Source: Isoalcanivorax indicus (GTDB taxonomy: Bacteria; Pseudomonadota; Gammaproteobacteria; Pseudomonadales; Alcanivoracaceae). Taken from it: a stretch of 64,000 nt of DNA. The first letter of the stretch is position 1, and each line of letters starts with the position of its first letter. The DNA lies in contig NZ_QGMP01000002.1 in the NCBI RefSeq assembly GCF_003259185.1, positions 248,001 through 312,000 of the forward strand. The letters are read 5' to 3'. The position numbers were made by a program, and so were the translations under genes. Positions 32,710-41,943 of the stretch are shown here, one piece after another. The notes beneath the pieces were generated by a model. It was not told the DNA's origin and did not search any database. It worked only from the letters and a program-made list of their open reading frames with translations.

Positions 32710-34056
32710 ATGACCTACGAGACCCTGGCGGCCGCGCTGCAAGATGCTATTGTCCAGAACGACCAGGCGGCATGGCCCGCGCTGGTGGCGGAGCTCAATC
32801 CTGCCGATCTGGCCGATGTCCTTGCGGCCATAGACCAGCCAGAACAGGTCATCGGGGTCCTTCAGGTGATGACGCTGGAGCAGCGTGCCGACACCTTCGG
32901 CTACCTGTCCATGAACCTGCAGCAAGCCATCGCCGAGCGCATGTCTCCTGGCGATCTGGCCGAGCTGGTCACGGCGATGTCCGCCGATGAACGGGCTGAC
33001 CTGTTCAATGAACTGGATGACAAGATCCGCTACGCCCTGTTCAAGCGCCTGGCCCGTGAAGAGCGAGAGGATCTGCGCCGCCTGGCCAGCTACGAAGAGG
33101 GCAGTGCCGGAGCCATCATGACCTCGGACTACGCGGTGGTGCAGTCGGGCATGACCGTGGCCCGGGCACTGGAAAGCCTGCGCCGTACCGCGCCGGACAA
33201 GGAAACCATCTACCAGGCCTTTATCGTTGACGACGACCATCGGTTGCTCGGCGCCGTGTCGTTGCGGCAGCTGATTGTGGCCACGCCCAACGTGCGGGTG
33301 GATGACCTGATGGCGCGGGAGGTGGTGTCGGCCACGACGGATACCGCCCAGGAAGAAGTGGCGCGCCTGATTTCACGTTATGACCTGCTGGCACTGCCGA
33401 TCGTCAATGGCGGCGAGAAGCTGGTGGGCATCGTGACCTACGATGACGCCATGGACGTGGCCGAAGCCGAGGCCACGGAAGACATGCACAAGGGTGCTAC
33501 GGTGGGCAAGCTGGAGACCAGCCTGCGTGAGGCCACACCCTACGCGCTGTATCGTTCGCGGGTGCACTGGCTGGTGATCCTGGTGTTCGCCAACATCTTC
33601 ACCGGCGCCGGCATCGCCTATTTCGAAGACACCATCGCGGCCCACCTGGCGTTGCTGTTCTTCATGCCGCTGCTGGTCGCCAGCGCCGGTAACGCCGGGG
33701 CCCAGTCGGCCACCCTGATGGTGCGCGGTATCGCCACCGGCGATGTGACCGGCAGTGACTGGGCGAAACTGTTCTTCAAGGACATCCTGGTGGCCTCGGC
33801 ACTGGGCCTGACCATGTCAGCCGCGGTGCTGATGGTGGGTTTCTTCCGGGCGGGTATCGATATTGCCATTGTGGTGGCGCTGACCATGATTATCGTGGTG
33901 CTGGTGGGCAGTCTGATCGGCATGGGGTTGCCGTTCATCCTCAACAAGCTCAACTTCGATCCGGCGACCGCGAGCACGCCCCTGATTACCACCATCGCTG
34001 ACGTCAGCGGTGTACTCATCTACTTCGGTATCGCCACCGCCGTGCTCGGGCTCTAG
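32710..34056 (+). CDS. mgtE: Magnesium transporter MgtE
   Basis: A 448-residue MgtE channel/transporter: N-terminal superhelical domain (about residues 1-125, with repeated DLADVLAAID and DLAELVTAMS units), a CBS pair (about 130-255) that senses cytoplasmic Mg2+, a connecting helix, and five membrane helices (about 285-448). The pore-lining region has AGNAGAQSATLMVRG and the final helix region PLITTIADVSGVLIYFGIA with the conserved Asp for Mg2+. The ATG at 32710 is favoured over an earlier in-frame ATG at 32674 by the GGAGGCG ribosome site and the family's start. A long leader with an SD-masking hairpin precedes it. Confidence 0.95.
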   Translation: MTYETLAAALQDAIVQNDQAAWPALVAELNPADLADVLAAIDQPEQVIGVLQVMTLEQRADTFGYLSMNLQQAIAERMSPGDLAELVTAMSADERADLFNELDDKIRYALFKRLAREEREDLRRLASYEEGSAGAIMTSDYAVVQSGMTVARALESLRRTAPDKETIYQAFIVDDDHRLLGAVSLRQLIVATPNVRVDDLMAREVVSATTDTAQEEVARLISRYDLLALPIVNGGEKLVGIVTYDDAMDVAEAEATEDMHKGATVGKLETSLREATPYALYRSRVHWLVILVFANIFTGAGIAYFEDTIAAHLALLFFMPLLVASAGNAGAQSATLMVRGIATGDVTGSDWAKLFFKDILVASALGLTMSAAVLMVGFFRAGIDIAIVVALTMIIVVLVGSLIGMGLPFILNKLNFDPATASTPLITTIADVSGVLIYFGIATAVLGL

Positions 34057-34065
34057 GGCTGTTTG

Positions 34066-36951
34066 TCAGGCGCGTGCCTGCTGCTGGGCCTTGAGCAGCT
34101 TGAGCAACTCGGCCTCCGGCACCGGCTTGCTGATCAGGTAGCCCTGGATGCTGTCGCAGCCCATGCCGCGCAGTATCTCCAGGTGCGAGGCGGTCTCCAC
34201 CCCTTCCGCGACGACGCGCAGGTTCAGGCTGTGGGCCATGTCGATGATAGCGCGGGTGATGGCGGCATCATCGGGGCTCTGGTCCAGTTCGGTGATGAAG
34301 GAGCGGTCGATCTTCAGGGTGTCGATGGGGAAGCGCTTCAGGTAGCTCAGCGACGAATAGCCGGTGCCGAAGTCATCCAGTGACAACTCTACCCCACGCG
34401 TGCGCAGTGATTGCAGCAGCGCAATGTTCTTGTCCAGATCTTCCATGATCAGGCTTTCCGTCAACTCCAGTTCCAGCAGGTGTGCTGGCAGCCCGGTGGT
34501 GTGCAGTACCCGGTCGACGATCTCCAGTACATTGCCCTTGCGGAACTGGTGCGCCGACAGGTTTACCGAGACGCAGACATCGGTGAAGCCCTGCTTGTGC
34601 CATTGGGTGGCCTGACGGCAGGAGCGCTCCAGCACCAGTTCGCCAATGGCGCTGATCAGGCCGGTTTCCTCGGCCAGCGGGATAAAATCCTTCGGCGGCA
34701 GCAGGCCCATGGTGGGGTGCTGCCAGCGCACCAGTGCTTCCACTGACGTGATCCGGTCGCTGGCCAGGTCCATCTTCGGTTGGTAATACACCACGAATTC
34801 GTTCTTGAAGATCGCCTTGCGCAGGCTGGTTTCCAGCGCCAGTTGTTCCACCGAGGCCACGCGCATGTCGCTGGAGTAGAACTGGTAGTTGTTGCCGCCG
34901 GCGCGCTTGGCCTGATGCATGGCCAGGTCGGCCTGGTTGATCAGGGTCTGCACATCCTTGGCCGTGTCGGGGAACACGCTGACGCCCAGGCTGGCGCCGA
35001 GCAGCAGTTCATGCTGGTCAAAGTGGAACGGCCGACGCATGGCGTTGATCAGCTTCTGGCAGGTTTTCTCCAGATCCGTGCGGCGGGAATAATTCTCGAC
35101 CACCAGGGTGAACTCGTCGCCGCCAACGCGGGCCAGGTTTTCCTCGGCAAAGCCGCAGCCGCGCAGCCGCTCGGCCGCCAGCTTCAGCAGGCGGTCGCCC
35201 ACCTCGTGGCCCAGGGAGTCGTTGATCGGCCGGAAGCGGTCCAGATCAATGAACACCAGCGCCGTGCGTTCGCGGTTCAGGCGCGCCAGGGTCAGGCTCT
35301 TGTGCAGCCGCTCGCGGAACTGGTTGCGGTTGGCGAAGCCGGTCAGGCGATCGAAGTTGGAGAGAAACTGGACCCGCTCCTCGGCTTCTTTCCTGGCGGT
35401 AAGATCGGAGAACATGCCGACATAATGCGTTAATCGGCCTGATTCGTCGTAAACGGCGCTGATTTGCAGCCACTCGGGGTAATGCTCGCCGGTCTTGCGG
35501 CGCTCCATCAGTTCCCCTTCCCAGAAGCCCTCGTTATTGAGCGCCCTGACGATATCCCGGTAGATCTGCTCATTCTCGGGCAGGTTGCCTATCTCGCCAA
35601 TGGACTGCCCGAGCACTTCCCGCTCGTGGTAGCCGGTGATGCGGGTAAAGCAGTCATTGACGGTGAGGAAGTGGAAATTGCGGTCGAAGATGAAGATGGC
35701 TTCCGAGGCGTTTTCGAACACGGTGGCGGCCAGCCGCAGCTGTTCACGGGCTTCCTTGTCTTCGGTGATATCGCGACGGGTGCCGATCATGCGGGTGGCC
35801 CGGCCGGCCTGGTTCCACGCGACCACGCGGCCCTCATCCTGGATCCAGTGCCAGCTCCCGTCGGCATGCTGCAGGCGATAGACCACCTGATACTGACTGC
35901 TGCGGCCTTTGAAATGCTCCACCATGGCATCGCGAATGCGTGGGAAGTCGGTGGGGTGTACCAGGCGGCGCAAGTCTTCCATGAAGTTGCCCAGCGCCTC
36001 GGGCTGGTAACCCAGCAGCCGCTCGAAATTCGAATGGAAGGTCTCACCACTGACCAGATTCCAGTCCCACAGGCAGATATTGCTGGCATCCAGGGCCAGC
36101 TGCAGCCGTTGGCCCGTAGCGGCGAGTTCGGTATTGGTCTGCTCCAGCGCCCGGGTTCGTTCGAGTACGGTGCTTTCGAGGCGGTCGCGCGAATCCTGCA
36201 AGCGTTGCCGGGCCTCCTTGCGCTGGCAGATCTCGAGGGCCAGCTTCTCGTTGATCGCCTCGGCGTCGCTGCGGGCCCGGTCCAGCCAGGCGATCAGGGA
36301 TTCATTGCGCGCTTGCAGGGCGAGCGTATCACGGCTGCTGAGGTTCAGGCGGCGGGCGGCCAGCAGGCCGAATACGGTAAAGATGCCGACACCCACAGCG
36401 AAGGGGTAATAGTCCGGTGAGGCCAGCACCAGATGCAGACCAAGCGGCACCATGACCGCCAGGGCGTACAGCGTGGCGGTCAGCAGATGGACGCCGCAGG
36501 TGGCCACCGCGATGACGGTGACGCCCAGCGTGAGGGTCAGGGCCAGTGCCTGGAGCGTTACGGCGCCGGGCTGGAACAGTGCGGCGGCCGGATTGAGCCA
36601 GACCAGAGCGAAGCCGAACAGGGCGCCACCGCTCACTGTGGCGGCCATCAGTGCCAGTCGCCAGCCCGCCAGGGACGCCGCCTCGGTGTCGAGCTGCCGC
36701 ATCAGCTGGGTGATCGCATGGCGCAACAGGAGCAGCGCCAGCACCACGGCCCCCCATAACAGCAGCTGCCACAGGGGCACGCCGCTGTGGCGATAGAAGA
36801 TGATCAGGGTCAGGGCGGCCAGCGCTTCCACCACATGCAGCACGGGCAAGGCGCGCGCCAGCAGACGGGTCTGTGCATCGTTGAGCGCACGACCGGTCAA
36901 AGGCGTAAACGATGGTTCCGCTGCTGGCAAATTCCCCTCCCGCCCGATCAC
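34066..36951 (-). CDS. Membrane-bound PAS-GGDEF-EAL protein (cyclic-di-GMP synthesis/breakdown)
   Basis: A protein of up to 961 residues: six or so membrane helices (about 35-205), a coiled linker (about 215-280), two PAS domains (about 285-400 and 410-525), a GGDEF domain with intact RVGGDEF (GGDEF 610-614) and an EAL domain with EAL at 738-740, DDFGTGYSSL and EGVET. Both active sites look complete. No RxxD inhibitory site is visible just before GGDEF, so product feedback may be absent. Membrane and PAS parts imply sensing of a membrane-linked or redox signal. The GTG at 36951 has no ribosome site; a TTG at 36930 follows GGAGGGG, so the true start may be there. Type IV pilus genes nearby are a plausible target. 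Confidence 0.92.
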   Translation of the reverse strand: MIGREGNLPAAEPSFTPLTGRALNDAQTRLLARALPVLHVVEALAALTLIIFYRHSGVPLWQLLLWGAVVLALLLLRHAITQLMRQLDTEAASLAGWRLALMAATVSGGALFGFALVWLNPAAALFQPGAVTLQALALTLTLGVTVIAVATCGVHLLTATLYALAVMVPLGLHLVLASPDYYPFAVGVGIFTVFGLLAARRLNLSSRDTLALQARNESLIAWLDRARSDAEAINEKLALEICQRKEARQRLQDSRDRLESTVLERTRALEQTNTELAATGQRLQLALDASNICLWDWNLVSGETFHSNFERLLGYQPEALGNFMEDLRRLVHPTDFPRIRDAMVEHFKGRSSQYQVVYRLQHADGSWHWIQDEGRVVAWNQAGRATRMIGTRRDITEDKEAREQLRLAATVFENASEAIFIFDRNFHFLTVNDCFTRITGYHEREVLGQSIGEIGNLPENEQIYRDIVRALNNEGFWEGELMERRKTGEHYPEWLQISAVYDESGRLTHYVGMFSDLTARKEAEERVQFLSNFDRLTGFANRNQFRERLHKSLTLARLNRERTALVFIDLDRFRPINDSLGHEVGDRLLKLAAERLRGCGFAEENLARVGGDEFTLVVENYSRRTDLEKTCQKLINAMRRPFHFDQHELLLGASLGVSVFPDTAKDVQTLINQADLAMHQAKRAGGNNYQFYSSDMRVASVEQLALETSLRKAIFKNEFVVYYQPKMDLASDRITSVEALVRWQHPTMGLLPPKDFIPLAEETGLISAIGELVLERSCRQATQWHKQGFTDVCVSVNLSAHQFRKGNVLEIVDRVLHTTGLPAHLLELELTESLIMEDLDKNIALLQSLRTRGVELSLDDFGTGYSSLSYLKRFPIDTLKIDRSFITELDQSPDDAAITRAIIDMAHSLNLRVVAEGVETASHLEILRGMGCDSIQGYLISKPVPEAELLKLLKAQQQARA

Positions 36952-37087
36952 TTGCTTGGGTGACCGGGTTTTTGGATTCAGTGTAGCCGCGAGGCGGCAA
37001 CAGTAAAACAGGGGTTTACAACTTTCGGAGTATGGCTGTTGGTATTATGAGCAGATTGGCGCCGGGATTCAGGTAGAATGCCCGCCC

Positions 37088-39244
37088 ATGATAGATGACG
37101 TAACCTCCCTGATAGATGGACTCAACCCGGCCCAGCGCGATGCGGTGGCGGCCGACAACCCCCATTTGCTGGTGCTGGCCGGTGCCGGCTCGGGCAAGAC
37201 CCGCGTGCTGGTGCATCGTATTGCCTGGCTGGTGGCCACCGAGCAGGTCTCCCCCTACGGCATTCTTGCGGTCACCTTCACCAACAAGGCGGCTGCCGAG
37301 ATGCGTGGTCGCATCGAGCAGTTGCTCGGCATGCCGGCCTCCGGCATGTGGGTGGGCACCTTTCACGGCATTGCCCACCGGCTGCTGCGCGCGCACTGGC
37401 AGGAGGCCGGGCTGCCCGAGGCCTTCGAGATCCTCGACGCCGATGACCAGCAGCGCATCATCAAGCGGGTCCTGCGGGAGCTGGGCCTGGACGAGCAGCG
37501 CTGGCCCGCCCGTCAGGCGCAGTGGTTCATCAACAGCCAGAAAGACGAAGGCCTGCGCGCGGCGCACATGGAGCCCGGCGGCGACCTGTTCCTGCAGACC
37601 ATGCAGAAGATCTATGCGGCCTATGAGGCCGTGTGTGCCCGCAGCGGGCTGGTGGACTTCAACGAATTGCTGCTGCGCGCCCTGGAACTGATCCGCGATA
37701 ACGATGACCTGCTGGGCCACTATCAGCGCCGCTTCCGCCATATTCTGGTGGACGAGTTCCAGGACACCAACGCGATCCAGTACGCCTGGCTGCAACTGCT
37801 GGCGAAAGGCGGCAGCGGTGTCACCATCGTCGGTGACGATGACCAGTCCATCTACGGCTGGCGGGGCGCCCGGATCGAGAACATCCAGCGGTTGAGCCGG
37901 GATTTCGACGGCTTGCGCACCATTCGCCTGGAGCAGAACTACCGCTCCACCGGCACCATCCTGCAGGCCGCCAACGCCGTGATCGCCAACAACAGCGACC
38001 GGCTGGGCAAGGAGCTGTGGACCGAGATCAGTGATGGCGAGCCGATCCGCCTGTACGCCGGCTTCAACGAGGTCGACGAGGCGCGGTTTATCGCCGGACG
38101 CGTGCAGAAGCTCCAGGAAGAGGGCCTCAGCCGTAACGACATGGCCGTGCTGTATCGCTCCAACGCCCAGTCGCGGGTGCTGGAAGAGGCCTTCCTGCAG
38201 AGCGGTATTCCCTACCGCATCTATGGCGGGCAGCGCTTCTTCGAGCGGGCTGAAATCAAGAACGCGCTTGGCTACCTGCGCCTGCTGGTGAACCGCGATG
38301 CCGACCCGGCCTTCGAGCGGGTGGTGAACACCCCGACCCGGGGCATTGGCGCCAAGACCCTGGAAACGGTGCGCGAGCAGGCGCGCCTGCGCGGCGCCAG
38401 CCTGTGGGAAACCGCCGTGGCCATGGTTGGCGATGGCTCACTTCCCGGGCGGGCCGCCTCGGCCCTGGGCAGCTTTATCGACATGGTCAATCGCATGGCC
38501 CGCGACAGTGAAGGGCTGGCGCTGTGGGAGCGCACCGAGCATGTGCTGGCCACTTCCGGGCTGATCGAGTTCCATGCCAGTGAGAAGGGCGAAAAAGGCC
38601 AGCAACGGGTCGAGAACCTGCGCGAACTGGTTACCGCTACGCGCCAGTTCGGCGACGACGAGGTGGAGGAGGGCATGGACGTGCTCCTGGCCTTCCTCGA
38701 CCACGCGGCGCTGGAAGCCGGTGAACGCCAGGCGGGCGAATACGATGACGCGGTGCAGATGATGACCCTGCATTCCGCCAAGGGACTGGAGTTTCCGGTC
38801 GTCTTCATGGCGGGCCTGGAGGAGGGGCTGTTCCCGCACCAGATGTCCGCTGACGAGCCGGGCCGGCTGGCGGAAGAGCGCCGCCTCTGCTACGTGGGCA
38901 TCACCCGGGCCATGCGCCAGCTTTACATGACCTATGCCGAGAGCCGCCGCCTGTACGGCAGCGAGCAGCTGAATGCGCCCTCACGCTTCCTGCGCGAGAT
39001 TCCGGCGGGTCTGCTGGAAGAAGTGCGCCTGCGCGGTGGCATGAATCGTCCGGTCAGCCGCGGCACCGAGGGCGAGACGGTACAGGGCTTTCAGCTGGGT
39101 ATGCGAGTGTTGCACCCCAAGTTTGGTGAAGGGACCATTCTGCATTTCGAGGGGCAGGGCCCGAATGCGCGCTTGCAGATCAATTTCGATGACGCCGGCA
39201 GCAAGTGGCTGGTCAGCCAGTACGCCCGGCTGGATATTATCTGA
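37088..39244 (+). CDS. uvrD: DNA helicase II UvrD
   Basis: A 718-residue superfamily 1A 3'-5' helicase used in nucleotide excision and mismatch repair. Seen: LNPAQRDAV (Q motif), Walker A AGAGSGKT (residues 31-38), TFTNKAAAEM, DEFQDTN (Walker B), GDDDQSIYGWRGA, NYRS, TLHSAKGLEFPVVF and RRLCYVGITRA, in normal order. The C-terminal Tudor-like segment (VLHPKFGEGTIL) that binds RNA polymerase is present. Length equals that of E. coli UvrD (720). The 136-base upstream gap is shared with the divergent c-di-GMP gene; I find no properly spaced LexA box in it. Confidence 0.97.
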   Translation: MIDDVTSLIDGLNPAQRDAVAADNPHLLVLAGAGSGKTRVLVHRIAWLVATEQVSPYGILAVTFTNKAAAEMRGRIEQLLGMPASGMWVGTFHGIAHRLLRAHWQEAGLPEAFEILDADDQQRIIKRVLRELGLDEQRWPARQAQWFINSQKDEGLRAAHMEPGGDLFLQTMQKIYAAYEAVCARSGLVDFNELLLRALELIRDNDDLLGHYQRRFRHILVDEFQDTNAIQYAWLQLLAKGGSGVTIVGDDDQSIYGWRGARIENIQRLSRDFDGLRTIRLEQNYRSTGTILQAANAVIANNSDRLGKELWTEISDGEPIRLYAGFNEVDEARFIAGRVQKLQEEGLSRNDMAVLYRSNAQSRVLEEAFLQSGIPYRIYGGQRFFERAEIKNALGYLRLLVNRDADPAFERVVNTPTRGIGAKTLETVREQARLRGASLWETAVAMVGDGSLPGRAASALGSFIDMVNRMARDSEGLALWERTEHVLATSGLIEFHASEKGEKGQQRVENLRELVTATRQFGDDEVEEGMDVLLAFLDHAALEAGERQAGEYDDAVQMMTLHSAKGLEFPVVFMAGLEEGLFPHQMSADEPGRLAEERRLCYVGITRAMRQLYMTYAESRRLYGSEQLNAPSRFLREIPAGLLEEVRLRGGMNRPVSRGTEGETVQGFQLGMRVLHPKFGEGTILHFEGQGPNARLQINFDDAGSKWLVSQYARLDII

Positions 39245-39303
39245 GATACCCGCTTCTGAAATAGACACAACAAGACGGCGCTGAGCGCCCCTGGAGCCTG
39301 ATC

Positions 39304-40413
39304 ATGGACAGACGCAAGTTCGTATCCACGCTGGGGTTGGGGTCGGCCGCCGCGCTGGCGGCCGGGTGCAGCCCGCAGGATTGCGGCCCGGCTGCGGAGG
39401 GTGACGGCCAGACGTACCGCTGGCGCATGGTCACCACCTGGCCGAAGAACTACCCCGGTGTGGGCACCGGTCCGGAGCGCTTTGCGCAGCTGGTGGAGGC
39501 CATGTCTGGCGGCCAGATGCGCATCCGTGTCTACGGTGCCGGTGATCTGGTGCCTGCGTTCGAAACCTTCGATGCGGTGTCCCAGGGCAGTGCGGAGATG
39601 GGCCATGGTGCCTCCTACTACTGGCGCGGCAAGCACCCGGCGACGCCCTTCTTCACGGCCGTGCCGTTCGGCCTGAACGCCCAGGAAATGAACGCCTGGA
39701 TCAGCCGTGGTGGCGGCCAGAAGCTCTGGGATGACCTGTATGCCGGCTTCAACCTCAAGCCGTTCCGGGCCGGCTGCACCGGCACCCAGATGGCGGGCTG
39801 GTACAACAAGGAAATCAATTCGCTGGCGGACCTGCGCGGCCTGCGCATCCGCATCCCGGGTCTGGGCGGCGAGGTGATGCGCAAGGTCGGCGCGACACCG
39901 GTGCAACTGCCGGGCGGCGAGGTCTATACCGCCATGCAGACCGGCGCCATCGACGCCGCCGAATGGGTGGGCCCCTACAACGACATCACCTTCGGCTTCC
40001 AGCGCATTGCCCGCTATTACTACTATCCGGGCTGGCAGGAGCCGGGGCCGCTGCTGGAACTGATCATTAACCTGGAGAAGTGGCAGGCGCTGCCGCCACG
40101 GCTGCAGACCATCATCGAGGCCGCGGCGCTGGCGGTGAACCAGGAGGTGTACGACGAATACACCGAGCGCAATGCCGCGGCCCTGGAAGAGCTGGTGGAC
40201 AAGCACAAGGTGCAGTTGCGACGCCTGCCGGACGACGTGATCGATGCCCTGAAAGTCGCCAGTGACGAGGTGCTGGAAACGCTGGTGTCAGGCAACGCCC
40301 AGGCTGAGGCGGTGTACGACTCCTATCGCGCCTTCGAGAAGCGCGCCGTGGCCTATCACGCCATCGCCGAAGAGGCCTACTACCAGATCCGCACCCGGAC
40401 CCGCGATCTGTAG
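39304..40413 (+). CDS. TRAP transporter substrate-binding protein (DctP family), putative Tat lipoprotein
   Basis: A 369-residue extracytoplasmic binding protein of the TRAP type that captures organic acids for a DctQM membrane pair. The N-terminus has a twin-Arg RRKF (residues 3-6) and a lipobox AAGC with Cys22, suggesting Tat export followed by lipidation. The mature part begins YRWRMVTTWPKNYPG and contains LRGLRIRIPGLGGEVMRKVGATPVQ with the conserved Arg that binds carboxylates, and GAIDAAEWVGPYND, as in the 2-keto acid binder TakP. No dctQ or dctM gene lies beside it, so its membrane partner is elsewhere. It follows uvrD by 59 bases that include a small GGCGC-TGA-GCGCC hairpin. Confidence 0.9.
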   Translation: MDRRKFVSTLGLGSAAALAAGCSPQDCGPAAEGDGQTYRWRMVTTWPKNYPGVGTGPERFAQLVEAMSGGQMRIRVYGAGDLVPAFETFDAVSQGSAEMGHGASYYWRGKHPATPFFTAVPFGLNAQEMNAWISRGGGQKLWDDLYAGFNLKPFRAGCTGTQMAGWYNKEINSLADLRGLRIRIPGLGGEVMRKVGATPVQLPGGEVYTAMQTGAIDAAEWVGPYNDITFGFQRIARYYYYPGWQEPGPLLELIINLEKWQALPPRLQTIIEAAALAVNQEVYDEYTERNAAALEELVDKHKVQLRRLPDDVIDALKVASDEVLETLVSGNAQAEAVYDSYRAFEKRAVAYHAIAEEAYYQIRTRTRDL

Positions 40414-40423
40414 CGGCAGCGCT

Positions 40424-40963
40424 TCAGATCGCGAAGAGAATCATCAGGAACTGCAGCCCCAGCAGAACCACCAGCGGACTCAGGTCCAGCCCGCCCATGG
40501 GCGGCAGGATGCGGCGTACCGGCGCCATCACCGGCTCGGTGATCTGCGTCATGATGGCGGTGAAGGGATTGTAGGGGTCGGGCGCCACCCAGCTGAGAAT
40601 CACCCGGATCAGCACGGCGAAGAACAGGTAGTTGATCATCAGACTGGCCAGCGAGCGTAGCGCATAGATGACCAGCGCCGGGACGGGCGGTACGCCCTGG
40701 CCGTTCAGGACCACCACCAGCACCGTCTTCAGGATAATCAGGACCACCACCATGACCAGGGAGGCGACATCCACCGTACTGCTGCCTGGCACCATCCGCC
40801 GTAGCGGCGTCAGGACCGGATTGGTCGCCTTGACCACGAACTGCGATACCGGGTTATAGAAGTCAGCCCTGACCAACTGCAGGATAAAGCGCGTCAGCAG
40901 CAGGAAAATGAACAGGTTGATGGCGACATCAATCAGAAACGTCATCGCGCCCTGTGGGTTCAT
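40424..40963 (-). CDS. yggT: YggT-family membrane protein
   Basis: A 179-residue protein with two YggT repeats, each with paired membrane segments (about residues 8-30 and 63-85; 95-125 and 155-178) separated by the repeated pattern FYNPVSQFVVKATNPVLTPLRRM and PYNPFTAIMTQITEPVMAPVRR (family signature NP..P). Function is poorly known; related proteins influence cell division or osmotic stress tolerance. It is the last gene of yggS-proC-yggT, an order shared with pseudomonads. It converges with the TRAP gene with ten bases between. Confidence 0.94.
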   Translation of the reverse strand: MNPQGAMTFLIDVAINLFIFLLLTRFILQLVRADFYNPVSQFVVKATNPVLTPLRRMVPGSSTVDVASLVMVVVLIILKTVLVVVLNGQGVPPVPALVIYALRSLASLMINYLFFAVLIRVILSWVAPDPYNPFTAIMTQITEPVMAPVRRILPPMGGLDLSPLVVLLGLQFLMILFAI

Positions 40964-41073
40964 CGGCGACTCCCGTGGTATCCGGTAACAGGCGGCATCA
41001 CCCGCCGGGGCAGGTGTGCAGGGGCGGGGCAGACAGCGCCTGACCCCGGCCTGTGTAGTATCGGGTCAGCGCC

Positions 41074-41883
41074 CTATTTTGCAAGCTCTCCGGCACGTTG
41101 CCGGGCCGCCTCGAGCGCCTTGTTCACCAGGGCCCGGAAATCCGCCTGTTCGAATACGCCCAGGGCTGCAGCGGTGGTGCCGCCGGGTGAGGTGACCTGC
41201 TCGCGCAGGCGCGCCGGTGAATTCTCGCTGGTGATGGCCAACTGGGCGGCGCCCCAGGCCGTCTGCAACACCAGTTGCCGCGCAGTGCGCTCGTCGAGTC
41301 CCATCTGTATGCCCGCGTCGATCATGGATTCCATCATCAGGAAAAAGTAGGCCGGGCCCGAGCCGGAAACGGCCGTGACGACATCAAGCTCGCTTTCCTG
41401 CTCGAACCAGAAGCTCAGGCCGACACTGCCGATGATCTGGGCGGCCAGTTCGCGCTGGGCGTCGCTGACGCCCGGGCCAGCGAACAGCCCGGTGGCGCCC
41501 GCCTGCACCAGCGCCGGGGTGTTGGGCATGGTGCGGACCACTGGCAGATCGCCCAGCCAGTCGCGCAGGTTGGCCACCGTGATGCCAGCGGCAATCGAGA
41601 TGATCAGCGGCTGGCGGTCACCCAGGCTGTCGCGCAGGGCGGCGCACACCTCGGCCATCACTTGCGGCTTCACGGCCAGCACCAGCACATCAGCGCGCTC
41701 GGCGACATCGCTGTTGCGGGTGCTGACATGCACCCGATGCTGGCGGTTGAGTTCGTCCAGCCGATCCGCGCTGACGTCACTCATCCAGATGCGTGCCGGG
41801 CGAATGCCCTTGGCGATCATGCCGCCTGCCAGGGCCGTGGCCATGTTGCCGGCGCCGATAAAGCCAATGATCTGCTGTGCCAT
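41074..41883 (-). CDS. proC: Pyrroline-5-carboxylate reductase
   Basis: ProC performs the last step of proline synthesis, reducing pyrroline-5-carboxylate with NAD(P)H. The 269-residue protein starts with the dinucleotide fold IIGFIGAGNMATALAGGM, and contains VLAVKPQVM, IISIAAGIT, VVRTMPNTPALVQAGATG, and the C-terminal signature AVSGSGPAYFFLMMESMIDA and TSPGGTTAAAL. Standard length. Sixty bases downstream of yggS, whose PLP-homeostasis product is often linked to proC. Confidence 0.97.
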   Translation of the reverse strand: MAQQIIGFIGAGNMATALAGGMIAKGIRPARIWMSDVSADRLDELNRQHRVHVSTRNSDVAERADVLVLAVKPQVMAEVCAALRDSLGDRQPLIISIAAGITVANLRDWLGDLPVVRTMPNTPALVQAGATGLFAGPGVSDAQRELAAQIIGSVGLSFWFEQESELDVVTAVSGSGPAYFFLMMESMIDAGIQMGLDERTARQLVLQTAWGAAQLAITSENSPARLREQVTSPGGTTAAALGVFEQADFRALVNKALEAARQRAGELAK

Positions 41884-41943
41884 AACCTGTGGTTCCCGTT
41901 GTGAACTGCAAGCGTTGTGAGCTGCGGGCGGATACCGGCGCCG

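Noticed and set aside
37020-37087. LexA box upstream of uvrD
   Set aside because: CTG at 37036 and CAG at 37052 are 13 bases apart instead of 10, and the inner sequence lacks the CTGT-N8-ACAG form.
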